Positions 1 through 12,300 of a stretch of DNA of 64,000 bases are shown in pieces. Origin of the DNA: Euwallacea fornicatus (taxonomy: Eukaryota > Arthropoda > Insecta > Coleoptera > Curculionidae); assembly GCF_040115645.1 (NCBI RefSeq), contig NC_089563.1, forward strand, positions 2,480,001 to 2,544,000, written 5' to 3'. How positions within the stretch are numbered: position 1 is the stretch's first letter; each line of letters begins with the position of its first letter. Below the pieces are notes generated by a model, which saw only the letters and a program-made list of their open reading frames with translations, ran no database searches and was not told the origin of the DNA. The position numbers and the translations under genes are program-made.

Positions 1-2941
1 TTTAGATGTTGTTTGGGTGTACCTATGGCCGAGGATGACTACGAAATTCCATTTAGATTCCTATCTCTGAAAGACTAAATGGGCGGCCCCACATTAGTGC
101 ATCTAAAACGATCGTAAAACAACTATTGCCGCTACCGGTGGGGTTGCTTATCAAGAAATGAAAATTCGTTTCACCGTTAAAGTACGCTCCAGTAAAAAAA
201 AAATATCATTTTACAAAAGCGGCAACGCCGCAACGGCCTTTTGTCAAACGGCAGTTCGGTTGATGCGTAAGCGTAGCGTCGTTGCTCAGGTGCGGGATTG
301 CGAAGCAGCGTTGCCGAGATTTAAGAAAAATCCTCGATTGCGTTAAATCACTCTGGTAAAGAGAATTCACCGCTATTCCCAGCCATACAATTAATTGTGC
401 TGGTAAATAAACAAACACTGGAAATTATTATAAATCTTCGAGAACGCGCACTCGTACAGGTTATGTCACAGCTGCGGTGCTCGTTTAGTTCATCCGGAAA
501 TAGCAGCTTTGGCACGGACTCGGTGTCAGAAAATAATGGCAGTCTGCTTGGCTTATATTGCATAGCAAACTACAAGTATTTTAGAAATCATTTGGATTTA
601 TTAACTATTAGCATCGGACAGATCAACATCGATTTCCTTCGTTTCAAACATAGAGGCCTCCATTGTTGTTAGTTAATAAATAATCAGTTATTGAACTTTG
701 TTAATACCACCTCCTAAGCTGAACTAGCGCTAACGCAACGTACTTAAGCCGTGTTAAATATTGTGAAGGGTTATCGTTGAGAAAAAAACCAACAAAGGCG
801 TTGAAATGTTAGAGGCACGTCCGGGATAGGTTCATCTGTTACCTAGTTCCAGCTCGGATGTGCGACAGCAAGAGGCAAATGGCTTAAGCAACGCTCTACG
901 TTTACGGTTTACCGTATACCGGGAGCCTCTTTTTTAATGACCACCCGTTACAATGACACTGTTTTCTGCAATCGTTAAAATCGCGTTCCACATACGTGCC
1001 TTTTTCAGTTTGTTCTAGAACCTCCTCACCTGGTGCAATATTTGCCTAGGTGTTGAGGATATTTAGTTTTCCATGAATTATCTAGAGCAACCACACGTAG
1101 TAATATAGGATTTTTACATAAACCGATGTTAACGATGTAAATACAGTCATTTATCTTAAAAATTAAACCTGCAATTCAAACAACGCAACATGCAAAGAAG
1201 GCAGTTAGTTTGAATGACTAGGTTTATCTCGACAAGAACACTCACTTCATTGGTGAAACTTGTAAACTTTTAAAGGAAACTTGACAGGTTTTTTCATTTT
1301 ATTGAAACGCACGTTTAATGCTTAAACGGAGATTTAAAATCGAATAATTAATTTACTGTTATTTCCTGTCCATCAAAGGTACCAACTTGAGTTGAAACCC
1401 CTCGCATGATCGCCAACGACTCCATAAAACAATCACGTGAATAAACCGCTTTAACTTTCACATTACGTGTTGCTTGTCGTCATAATTTTCATTTTAGATC
1501 GGTCCCCAACCGTGGAACTACACCGTGAAAACTCGCTCTTTTGTCGTGTAACACCTGGGAACACTCCACCCCGAGAAGTTACTGAGGGTAGCTGCCCAAT
1601 TCCGGGTGAATTACGAAGATTTGCAGACTTTCGAGAGATTTTATGTTTGCGCCGTTAATTCGGAACCACCGGCTGCACAAAGGGGTGTGAAAAATTGGGC
1701 ACGTGACGTCCGCCAAAAATATGGATGAAACAACCATCTGCCGTCGCGACGGCTCATCCTTTGAGGGGACGACGCCCCCACGATATAAACTGGCTTTGTG
1801 TTTGCCCCGAAGAAAAAACATCTAGATCATCGTGGCCCTTGGAGGGTCGTTCGGGTAGATTGGCTTTTTTGCGGGGCAGCTCCGGTTCATGGAATAATCA
1901 TAATTTCGCCCCTTAGAAGCGGTCCCTGAAGAGGCAAGTGTTGTGTTGCAGAGACCTCAATTACCGCACGTCAAAACTATCAGGAATTTCCATGAAAGTG
2001 CCTCGTACCGGTAATATTGTAGGGTGATTTTCCGGGTGCATGTCTCGCATTTCCTCATCAACAATGACAAGTCTATGGCGGGGGACAAAAAGCCAAATAG
2101 GGCACAAAGTACGAATCCGTGTTGTTCTCGACTGACAAAAGAGCCTCTGGGGACCAAGTAGGCCTCAGCGATTATACGGAAAAAGTTCCAGGAATGAGCG
2201 CAAGTTTTTCCGATAAATTTCAACGGAGATGTGCGGAGGTTTTTGATGAAAATTTAGTTGAAGTTCCGTTCGGTTTTTTTTTTATGATGACGTTTGGTCG
2301 ATGTTTCTTTAAATTAAACGGGAGAGAGGACGTCCGTGGCTAAAAGGGATGAAGATATGCCGAGAAACTAGCTACTACTTAATAATCTTGACAATTTTGC
2401 GAAGGTACGCTATTTTCAGGCAAATGGGCGGAATTGGAGGGACGATTTAACCAGACAACTTAGACGATATTAAATATAACGAATGTATATAGAATATAGA
2501 ATTGGAGGTTCCGAAACTGACCCGAGCCGAGTTTTGCCATAATCTTGAGGTGACCCTTAGAATACCTCAGTCCAAACGACGAACAGAAGACGCAATTTCT
2601 TATAGTCTTTTTGACTAAAAAAATCCTGACACTATTGATTTGGTAAAAGCGAGCTATTATCAAGAAACGATAAAGCTCCGTTTAACCATCAATAAAAAAG
2701 ATATGCAGGGTGTTCATTCAAACGGATCCAACCTCTACCTGGCGTTTTTTTTTTTATGATGGAATTGAACGAGCCTGAGCAAAAATCGAAGTGTTCGATC
2801 GTTTTTATGTAAATTTCATTGTTCTTTTATTAGGTAATTCTCCCGTGTGGTGAAACTCGCGTATTTTCTCACACAACACACAGTGCAACTAAACACATAA
2901 TTCTTCAACGCTCAACAACAACAAGAACAATTATAAAAACA
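1..2941. other. Gene-poor segment, no gene recognised
   Basis: Short open frames occur on both strands but none exceeds about 90 codons, none resembles a family I know, and none joins to a neighbour through good splice sites. The stretch at about 1490-1900 is more GC-rich than its surroundings and would be the first place to look for a missed exon. It may lie inside the intron of the spinster-like gene that starts at 8886 on the minus strand. Confidence 0.5.
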
Positions 2942-3073
2942 ATGGCCTTCTACGAGTCCAAACTTGCCGGTTTGGCTTTTGCGTTGAAAAGCAGAAAAAC
3001 GATTCGTAAAGCCCGCACTCAAGCTTACAATAATAATGGCCGGTGCGGCCAGTGTAATCGAGAATCTAAATGA
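2942..3073 (+). CDS. Possible small protein, 43 residues
   Basis: An ATG in good context (AAACAATGG) opens a 43-codon frame ending in TGA at 3071-3073. The product starts MAFYESKLAG, is rich in Lys, Arg and Asn, and ends in a Cys-containing tail (GRCGQCNRESK). It has no signal peptide or membrane segment. About 120 bases before the ATG are rich in CA and AAC, as in many insect 5' leaders. An AATAAA lies only 13 bases after the stop. I do not recognise the protein. The leader, start context and poly(A) signal make a short intronless transcript possible, but a frame this short can arise by chance. Confidence 0.3.
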   Translation: MAFYESKLAGLAFALKSRKTIRKARTQAYNNNGRCGQCNRESK

Positions 3074-3085
3074 CTTCATGACTTG

Positions 3086-3091
3086 AATAAA
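3086..3091 (+). terminator. Poly(A) signal AATAAA after the small ORF
   Basis: A perfect AATAAA 13 bases beyond the stop of the 43-codon frame. It gives the small ORF a plausible 3' end. Confidence 0.3.
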
Positions 3092-3126
3092 TCTGTTCCA
3101 CTTAGGGCCTTGAATAGAACATGTTT

Positions 3127-3156
3127 AAATATATATATATATATAATATATATATA
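3127..3156. repeat. AT-dinucleotide microsatellite
   Basis: A run of TA/AT dinucleotides with one interruption near its middle. It is self-complementary and marks non-coding sequence. Confidence 0.8.
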
Positions 3157-6100
3157 TGTGAGAACAAAAGTGCATGCGAAACAAAAATGCGCGCGGGGGG
3201 GCATTGAATGGGCAACAGAGCTGAGGTTGAGGGCTGTGAAATTTCACGCCTTCAAACGCGAATCGCGGCCTCTACCAAGCACCCCAGTGCTTCCGGATTC
3301 GTTGAGAAATTCGGTAGTTGCAAGTAGTAAATTGGTTCGAAGAAACCGACAATAATTAACGTGAATTTAATTATTTAGAGGAAGCAGTAAAAACGTAACT
3401 CTACAAGCAACGAGGTTTGGAAAGCCAGAAACATGTGCTCGGAATGGAAACATTAAACTATTTATCAATGACGACCCTATTTGAAGTGTCAATGACGGTG
3501 ATGGGTAGCTCCGCTCACCCGACACGGTGTTTATCCAAGAAAGCTAGATATGTATGTGTACAGCGTATTTAATGGATTTCACTCGTTAATCATATTAACT
3601 GTCGATTTGGGCAATTAATCCCTTTCAATGATTAGGCCGAAACAACTGCGAGAATAACCGAGACAAAAGGGCCGGGCGGCCGAAGATGGGACAATGACGT
3701 AATACACAAGTTCCTGCTCTAGAAGAAATTAACAATAATTCGCAGAACAATAACATCCCTCCTCCTCGCAGAAACTTCCCCCTCGAATTACCTCTCCGAC
3801 GACATTATCCTCCACCTATGACCCTGATGCTCCTCGATAACGCGCTAATAAGACGAGGCATAATCTCCGCCCACCATAGAATTAACAGGCTTAAAGGAGA
3901 TTAAAAAACGTGACGTGAGCATAGCGAAAGAACTAAAAGGTAATAAATCTTCGGAGGAAGAATCCTGAGAGGAATCTTTAAAGTTTAAACGCGTATATGG
4001 ACCGGTTCGTTACAGAGCATATTGAAAACGCGACTTGAATATGGGAGAAAATGGGCTTAAAACGTGGGACATTTGAAATTATTTTGTTGTCGAGCCTGGC
4101 CTTGGCAATGAACTACGGATAACCTCCCACATATGGTTCTATGATTTGATGTAAACACGTATTTTCGAAGTATTTAAATGTTGAAACATGATACCATTCA
4201 AAATTAGCACACATTGGACTTAACAAAAATAATCTATTGTAAACTTTAGCGCAATATGTCCGATGTAAAAGTAATTTGTTTAACTACATTAACTATATCT
4301 TTCGGATGGTGACCATAACGCCGAGATTTATTCCGTATTATACTGACGTAAACCATTATAGATGTAATCTTACGACAGATATCCTCGTGCATAGCGAAGA
4401 TCCACTGCGTCTCTATGGAGTATCTGTTTTAACTATTATTCAGTGGATTATTCGAAGGATGCGTTATTTGGTGTGTGTTCCTAATGTTAAATCGTCAAAA
4501 ATAATCGGTTAATTGTAGTGTAAAATGCATAAATGCAACTTGGGATGATACAGAATGCCGAACGCGTGTTGGTCTAAAATTACCTACAATTTTCCATCCA
4601 CGAATTATGTCCGGAGGCGAATTCCCAGAATTAAATTCTACGTACATATTTGCGATACATTTGTGCAATATTTGATTCGTAGACGTTGAAAGAAATTTAA
4701 TCGCGATTAAATTATCCGACGAAAATTTTAAATCGCTGATTTTTCGTCTGGACCAGGTGATCGACGAAATTCCCAAGTTTACTCATTCTATTACGAAAAA
4801 TCCGTGAACATTTCCCTGCAACTGTCGAACGCGACGGAAAGTTGTTAAACTCTTTTCGCACATAACGCAAGGTATGTCTTAACCTGATGAGTTGCTGAAT
4901 TGCAGCTATACGCGAGGTACACAACGAAATTTACGATGAAGTAATTACATCATATGAAAATAGTTTTCAACCTGTCGTTAGCGTTATTCAACATAATTCG
5001 GTGGACAAATGGAAACGAAATAATATTCCGGATTTAATTTACCTGTGAGTTAAATCGTCAATTCGCTCGAATCCGGTAAAAACGCCGGGTAAGACGTTGC
5101 TCTCGTTATTTACCTACACTACTGGACACTCGACGGTACCGGGATTTTCACATTCTGATGACGTAATGCGGGAAGAAGAACGCAGCTCTGTCAACGTCAC
5201 GTTTTTTGCTTTGTTTCGACTGCCTCCAATTAGAACAGGCCACAAATTTAGCAGCTAATAAAGGTAACTGTCAGATCGTCCGCAATGCTGCCGCCTCTAT
5301 TGATATACGGCAGTTCTCGAGGAAATTCATTAAAAAACTTTTCGAGGAATGACCGAAACGATTATTTTCAGCTAATTATGAATTTAACGTCTAAGATAAA
5401 TTTCTGAGGTAAACACATCTCCTACAAGCACTACTTGCACCTACGTAACATTAGTAATTACTCATATAATGAATCAGCAATGAGCTTCCAACTGTTAGTA
5501 CACGCTTGGGTACATTCAGAATCTATAATAATTAACACTATTAGCGCTAACCGTGCACTTGTCCGATAAGTCTATTCTGCATTGTCAATTAATCTGGAGT
5601 GGAAGTGGCAGTCGTTTATTGGTCAAGACAACTGACCTTATGTCAGATGCAGTGGTTTTGCACGAATTGAGGGACTTTCCGGAGAATTTCTGCTTGTAAT
5701 ACACTAATTGCTCGGGTGTTAAGGAATCGATCGATTATAGGTCCGAGTGGATATTTCGATCAGGTGAGAGATGTGGCGAAAAAGGGAAGAGGTTTTATTT
5801 ATTTTTAAGTATCAATGATGATTTTGGCATTGGAAAAAATGGATTAAATTTTTTTTTACACGGAGACAAGTTATTTTTAAAAGTATTGAAGGGCGCAATG
5901 ATGACTCCAGTAAAACGATTAAATTGATGCAGTGTAACTACCGACGCAAGGGTTCCCGCCACCAAAATGAAATACTTTCAACTACACACGACTTTGGCTA
6001 GCACCTCATTTTTAACTAGTCAAGGGTCCATTAAAGCTCATTTTAAGTTTGTTGTGTAAAGAAGAATGCGCAAATTTAGAAAAAATATACCTTTGGTGCG

Positions 6101-6840
6101 ACTCTGCAAACAAATACTTTTTGTATGTCGTCGGCAAATATGTGTTGACTTAACTCAACATACTTCATAGTACGAATTTGTTGACCAGATCTGATTTTTC
6201 GATGGGTATTGATGGAGGTATTCAATGTTCCGAATGTTGAACAAATCCCATTCGATAGCTCAAAGATAAGTAATAAATCATTAACCAAGTTGAGCAATCG
6301 AATCAGGCGACACTAAACTGTGACGTAAAAAAAAGTCATCTTCACGTATTTACAAATAATTTCGAATTACATTATTCTACGATTGATAAGATAAGATCGC
6401 GTAATACTCGAGGTATTATCCACGCACTTGACTTACTTACGTGGTGTTGAGCGACACAAAACTTCGCCACCGTGAGCGTTCCCCAAACTTATGATACCCA
6501 TCCTGTGCTTACGGCTCATCTGACAATAAACCAAATCCCTTGTTAAATCCGTTAAGTAAGATTAATCCCCTTAATACCAGAGAGCCGTGACAACCCCAAT
6601 GGTAGCCGACCATATGCATCCCGATATTAAAATCTCCGTAATAAACGATCGTTCACATAATAAGGCTGAAGATAATCTGTTTTACACACACATGAGCACA
6701 CTTATTAAAAACGTAGCGGGACGCCTCCATGAATATATTATCCCTGAAATTATCGGGAAGCCCCCGGTGTGAAAAGGATGAATGGGATTGCCCTGATAAT
6801 CAGTGGCGGAACCGCAATTTTAAGGCATGAGAGTACAATA

Positions 6841-6864
6841 TAAATAAATAAATAAATAAATTTT
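6841..6864. repeat. (TAAA)n microsatellite
   Basis: Five to six copies of a TAAA/AAAT tetranucleotide followed by a T run. A matching TTTA run lies at about 7365-7384. Confidence 0.75.
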
Positions 6865-7500
6865 TTTCATTGGTTAACCGCATAGCCAGAAGTGCAGCTG
6901 TCTAGGAAGGTACTTTGTAAAGGGTGATTATCATCCTTCGTTGGAAGCAGGTGCATAGTAACATTCATTTAAGGGCTCTTAACTTTTTTTGAATACCCAG
7001 ACCTGCATCCTAATGGACAATTCATATTATCGATCAGACTACGACCAGAATAAATATTGCACCGTTCATTGAATTTGATATTTGCAGATAGATCTGTTTA
7101 CTCTATGCTGATTACGGTCGGTAAATCGAACATTACAGTCTTCGATCCTATATATAGTAAATTGTTATTACAGCACGATACTGTAATGTTGCTAAACAAC
7201 CTTTACGAATTCGATTAGGGGATCTATCGTTCGAAAATGGCAATCGTTTCTACCACTATTATCTTAAACATTTTTCCACATACGTAATAACAACGTACTC
7301 TCGTTTTAACATAAAGATAATTTGAGACATCGCAATATTCACATTTTGGCATGTGAACACTTGAATATTTATTTATTTATTTAAACAGCAAATGCAATTG
7401 ATATGGGACGTTTGAATAAATATCTCATTGTGGTTTGATTGAATCACAGTGACAAATGTAGACAAATATTGAGTTCACAGATTATTAGGCGGTCGCATGA

Positions 7501-7540
7501 AATAAAATTATATACAATATACATCGTATATTATTTTATT
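7501..7540. repeat. Small inverted repeat with AATAAA on both strands
   Basis: Arms 7501-7515 and 7526-7540 are complementary with one mismatch around a 10-base loop. Each arm starts with AATAAA when read on its own strand, so it could act as a two-way poly(A) site. Chance formation in AT-rich DNA is also possible. Confidence 0.3.
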
Positions 7541-8437
7541 GCACAATTGATATGCATATTTGAGACAATAACATATTAATTCTTGCTTATGGAAAAGAAA
7601 AAAAATCTGGAAAAAATCAATTATAAAATGGCAATTTCTTTGATTTTTATGAGGGATTTTACATTATCCCCCTTTTGTTGTATGTTACTTCATTATAATC
7701 GAAACTACACTATTGGATTCTAAAGAAAAATTACATAAACCCAGTAGATATTTTGGAATTTTCGAGCAACACAGGGGAACCTTAAAATTTGAGACTGTTC
7801 TCTCCCTGCTAGGACCCCTTGTAGATACCAATTTTTTTAGTTTTGTACAAATTCATTCAGTTATTATTATTTTGTTAAAATTATTGTTTAAGAGAAAAAT
7901 TTATGCTACGATTATGAGAGACGTTGGGATTTCCTTATATCCTGCAGCTGATGGATAAATAAATAAATTTAAAATTCAGTTTTACCACTTCTAATTTGTT
8001 TTCCTGGAGAGGCTTTACTTATCATTTTACTAAGTAGATTAGAAAAAGGTACATTTTTTTCTACAATCTAAAGCTTCTGACTGTAATGATAATAAGATTC
8101 TTCTAAACCAGCTTGAAATTTATAGGTTTAAATCGCCTAACTGAATAAACTCAAAAAAACTTGTTTCTGCTTGAGTTTTCCCAAGTCCTCCCAAAATACC
8201 TATCTCAAGTTTAGAAATAATGTGAATCACATAGAAAATGCAACTAGGTATTGTCATAGGTAATTTTCTTCTTTGCATATTAGATGTTCATTTTGAAAAC
8301 TATAGCTATTATGGTACACTCTAACTAGGGGAAGAATGTATGTTGGGGTTGATTTTATAATGTAAAAATATAGGCATAGGTTCCACAACCCTTTACCTGT
8401 AATTATAACATAGGGGGGGCTTGTCGGTGAGAAAATT

Positions 8438-8623
8438 TTAATCTAATAAAACTTCTGTAAAAATAATGACATGAGCTCTCAACGTCTCAACATCACCAAT
8501 ATATTTCCCCATATAAGCCCATAAAGTGCTATAAAGAGTTGTTCTGAATTCTTCAAATTCTTGAAACTTTTTGCCGATTTTTTGCGCCTGAATGGCTCCA
8601 CAAAACCGGCCCAAAGTTTCCAT
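8438..8623 (-). CDS. Unrecognised 61-codon open frame
   Basis: The frame starts METLGRFCGAIQAQ, contains mixed charged and aromatic residues (FEEFRTTLYSTLWAYMG) and ends in TAA. It lies just downstream of the spinster-like first exon, inside what should be that gene's first intron. It does not match the second exon of spinster as I know that family. No good splice acceptor precedes it, so it would have to be a separate small gene. Residue use looks somewhat protein-like, but the length is within chance expectation. Confidence 0.2.
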   Translation of the reverse strand: METLGRFCGAIQAQKIGKKFQEFEEFRTTLYSTLWAYMGKYIGDVETLRAHVIIFTEVLLD

Positions 8624-8669
8624 AACTTAACTTGGCCTTATAATTAGATGGCCTATTGGTAGGTCTTAC

Positions 8670-8886
8670 CTGCAACGGTGAATCTATCCATGTAATTAAT
8701 CAAATTTACGTAACACAATACGGACACCGAAATCCATTCCTTGAATCTAACATCGCGCCAGGAACGTTCGTGGTCGCCGTTCTCCTCACTTTCGCGCACC
8801 AATTCCGCTTGTGAATTATTCTGCTCCATGATGTTTAGCTTTTTCAGTACCAAATTCGTACTTTTCTCTATTTTCTCTGACGGCAT
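8670..8886 (-). CDS. spin: Spinster-like MFS transporter, first coding exon only
   Basis: The frame starts MPSEKIEKST and runs 72 codons plus one base to a clear donor (GCAG|GTAAG at 8670/8669). Near its end is VNLINYMDRFTVA, the first-membrane-helix signature of the spinster (Spns) branch of the major facilitator superfamily, where the family usually continues as G-V-L-T-D. The first 50 residues are hydrophilic and acidic, as expected for the cytosolic N-terminus. Spinster proteins are late-endosome/lysosome carriers needed for lysosome reformation and autophagy. The remaining roughly 400 residues should lie at lower coordinates or beyond the left edge; none were identified. The gene is divergent from Exo70, with about 450 bases between the two starts. 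Family assignment is good; whether the locus is complete is unknown. Confidence 0.7.
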
Positions 8887-9336
8887 CGTTGCAGCACTTC
8901 GCTTCCACTATCCACGCGACAACCGGCTGAATGACGAAAATTTGAAATTCCTTCCATGCTGGCGGTCTCTGACAGCGCATGTGCAACCAATCACCTGATG
9001 AATGCAGAGGCCGGCGATGACGAATCGTGTGACGTTGCTCGATCTTTGATAATTCTATTTTTGGTGGTGCAATATTGAACTTATTATTCTTTGATTTGTA
9101 CTTGACCTTTGTCTATTCTGCTGTACCACTGTCCAGTTTAAAAACTTTTATTAAAGAATATGATTTTTACGCTTTTTTCAGCAGTTTTGCCTATGCATTT
9201 ATTCTTTTTCTTATGCACAACACTAACACAAAACAACATAGCAGTTCGTTCAAATGAAATTTGCCACTTTGACATTGACAAGTTGATTTGACTTAATTGG
9301 CAGAATTGTTTATTCTAGGAATTTAAAGCAACTATC
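8887..9336. promoter_or_regulatory. Shared divergent promoter of spinster-like gene and Exo70
   Basis: The two start codons point away from each other across 450 bases that hold no other gene. Both 5' leaders and presumably a two-way promoter must lie here. No TATA box stands out at a sensible distance from either start. Confidence 0.45.
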
Positions 9337-12300
9337 ATGGCGACGTAAGTAGGCATTTGAAGTAAATTTAACGCAAAATAAATAATTTTTCTAAAGTACA
9401 ATTTATTACTTTAATAAGTCGCCTACTGGAACTAAATAAGTTAGAAAATATAGGAGCTTTGTCTCAAAATAACTTCGTCTCCTCTTGGTGTATAAATAAT
9501 AATTAATATCTTTTTATTTATGTTATGAAACCCTTATTATGCATAAACCTTTTCTAATATGTCAATCAAAATTCATTTTTTGAGTGACATTAGAACAGCT
9601 GACATTAAGTATGGGTTCATTCAAAAAATAAAAGATACCAAAATAAACAAACTAAAATTAAATCTAAAATAGTGTTTTCCTCCAACTGTATAATTGATAT
9701 TTAGAAGTTAATAAAGAATTCTGTAGTTATTACGAGATGAATGAAGAACCAGGGTTGGAAATACTACATAAGCTTGAGAAGGTAAAATTGTATTCCTTAC
9801 CTAATGAATTTAAAACTTGCAGAAAATCACATCTATGCTAAATAATATACTCTATTTTCTACATATTTATTATATGATTTTAAGTTTCCATCAGTTGAAA
9901 GTCTTAAAAAAATATATTTCAATAACTTTAACTTGTAATGTATTGTGGTGTTATCCCAGATATTGGGGTAAGAACACAATATCAGTACACCCTGTAAGTT
10001 TTTTGCCGTATATTTTATATAGATATGCGCTAGCGTCTGTTCATACACTGAAGTTACTGACTTCCACAATTAGAGCTGTGTTTTACCTCTTTTGAATTAA
10101 TGTGAACAGTGCAATACAAATAAAAATCTATACATTTTTTTAATATATTTAGCTATTTTAGTATGTTTTTTTCATAGCACATTTGTTATCTATTATCAAA
10201 ACTTAAAACTTTTACCTACTTTAGAAATTTACCTAAATATTGTTTGATGTAATAGCAAAGGCCCATTTTTCGGGTGTGCAATTTAAAATAAGATTAATAA
10301 TATTTAAATTTAATTAAATATATCAAATGTAATAAAATACATGCATATTGTATGGATAACGATTTACAGGAACAAACAAATTTATCCCTTTTACAAGAGC
10401 GTTTGTCCAAGAGTGCCCAAATTACAAAAGGCATTGGCACCATCTTGAACACCTTTGATCAAAGATTATCTCGTTTAGAGGAAACAATTCTACCAGTATA
10501 TAATGAAACTGAGAGTCTCCAAAAAGCTCAATACAGTATCCTTTTATTGTCTCAAAATATATTATTACCAATAGATATATAAACATTCCTGAAATTTGTC
10601 CAGACATTGATTGCACTTTGCAATTACTGGACAATGTGATTGGATATTATGAAGTCTCCAGCAATGTAGAGCACATAATTGAAAAAGGGCCTGGAGAAGG
10701 AGGCATTGATTTGGATAAATACATTGACGCTCTTAATCGGTTGTATAATGCCCAAAAGTATTTTGAAAAAAATATCCCTCAGAGTGTGGAATTAATAAAT
10801 GTGGTATGTTAATATTAGTTGAACTTACATTTCAGTTGCAAATGTAATGTTTTAGTCCTCATTCTTTCACAAAGGCAGTGATAAATTAAATGCAGAATTC
10901 AAGATAATTTTAGACAAATACAATACGCCCATTCTGCCAGTGGTTTTGCTTGATCTTATTAATTTTGAAGGTAAATTAACATCATCCCTAGTTTTCTATT
11001 ATAATAAAAAGCGTATCTTAGAATCCAAAGAAACTAAGGCGCATCCCAAACAATTACCGCCAGAGGCCAAGGAACAGCTGATAAAGATCTCTTCTTGGCT
11101 TCTCAGTCATAACAGGGATGAATTTTTAACAGTTTACGGTAAAACTCGCGGAAATGTTTTGCAACGTTCCCTTAATATGTTGCGCAATCACCAAAAGTCT
11201 GTTAGCGGAGGTAGTGTGCATGGCACTACTAGCTCACCAATGCTGGTAATAAATTATTAATAGAAATTTAATTTGGGGAACAAAGGTTTTTAGAAGCCCA
11301 AATTCCCAAATCGGCATGAAGCAAAACGACAGCATTCCACTAGGAGGCTGCAAGCATTTGAGAGGAAAGCGAATAGGATGTTTTTGAGGGCTTCCCAGAC
11401 TTTGGAACATTCTACAGGGTTGAATTTGGGGACTAGAAGAGCATCTCATTTAGGCAACAAAAATTTATAAAAAGTTATCTAGCAAGGTTTTTTTAACATT
11501 TATTTTTATCTGTAGATACTTCATATAGTGGTGAAGAAGTAGATAATGAGCAAGAAATGGAAAACTATTTAATTTGCGTAATAGCCATACATAAACTAAT
11601 GCAAATTGAACAGCATTTAATGAAAGATATTGTAACTCCAACTCACCGTCCTCGCGTTTTTGAGCTTATAGTAAGAGAAGCCATGGATGCTTTAGTACAG
11701 GAAGGAGAAGTAATTTTAACGTAATAAAATTTTTAGTAGATCAAAAAACGTTTTTATAGAACATTGTTACGAGAGCCAAAAAATGTATCCAGCGACACGA
11801 ATTTGGGACTGTTTTGGTGATTTTTCCAATATTCAAGCAGCTCCGCTCCCTTAAACCGGACTTTGAAAGAACTATTGAGCAGTGTGATTCAATTGTCAAG
11901 CAGAAGTTTGAGAGTATTCTACAGATGCTTCAATCCACTGTAATACGTTTGTAATTATTTTACTAAAATATTCTAACTGTATATTGCTTTTAGGGCGCTA
12001 AAGCTTTAGAGGATTTCATTGAGAGCCTTAGGTCAGACTCTGTGACTCAACTTCCACCTGATGGCACTGTCCATGAACTGACAAGTAATGTGATCATGTT
12101 TCTTGAACACCTACTCGATTACAGTGATACTATAGGGATTGTATTGGCGCAAGATTTGAATTATGCAAAGCAGCTTGAAAAATTAAAGCCTGCCGATCAA
12201 AATAAGGCTTTCATTGGTTTATATATTAGTAAGATTTCATTTTCATAACATAAATCGCACTGTTTTTTTATTTTTACAGAGAAGGTTCTAGTGCAATTGA

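Larger units (their letters stand above)
3157..8437. other. Gene-poor segment, no gene recognised
   Basis: AT-rich sequence with scattered short frames. It contains simple repeats at 6841-6864 and 7365-7384 and a small inverted repeat at 7501-7540. A 61-codon frame at 6587-6772 is uninterrupted but resembles nothing I know. If the spinster-like gene is intact, its later exons should lie here or beyond the left edge; I could not find them. Confidence 0.5.
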
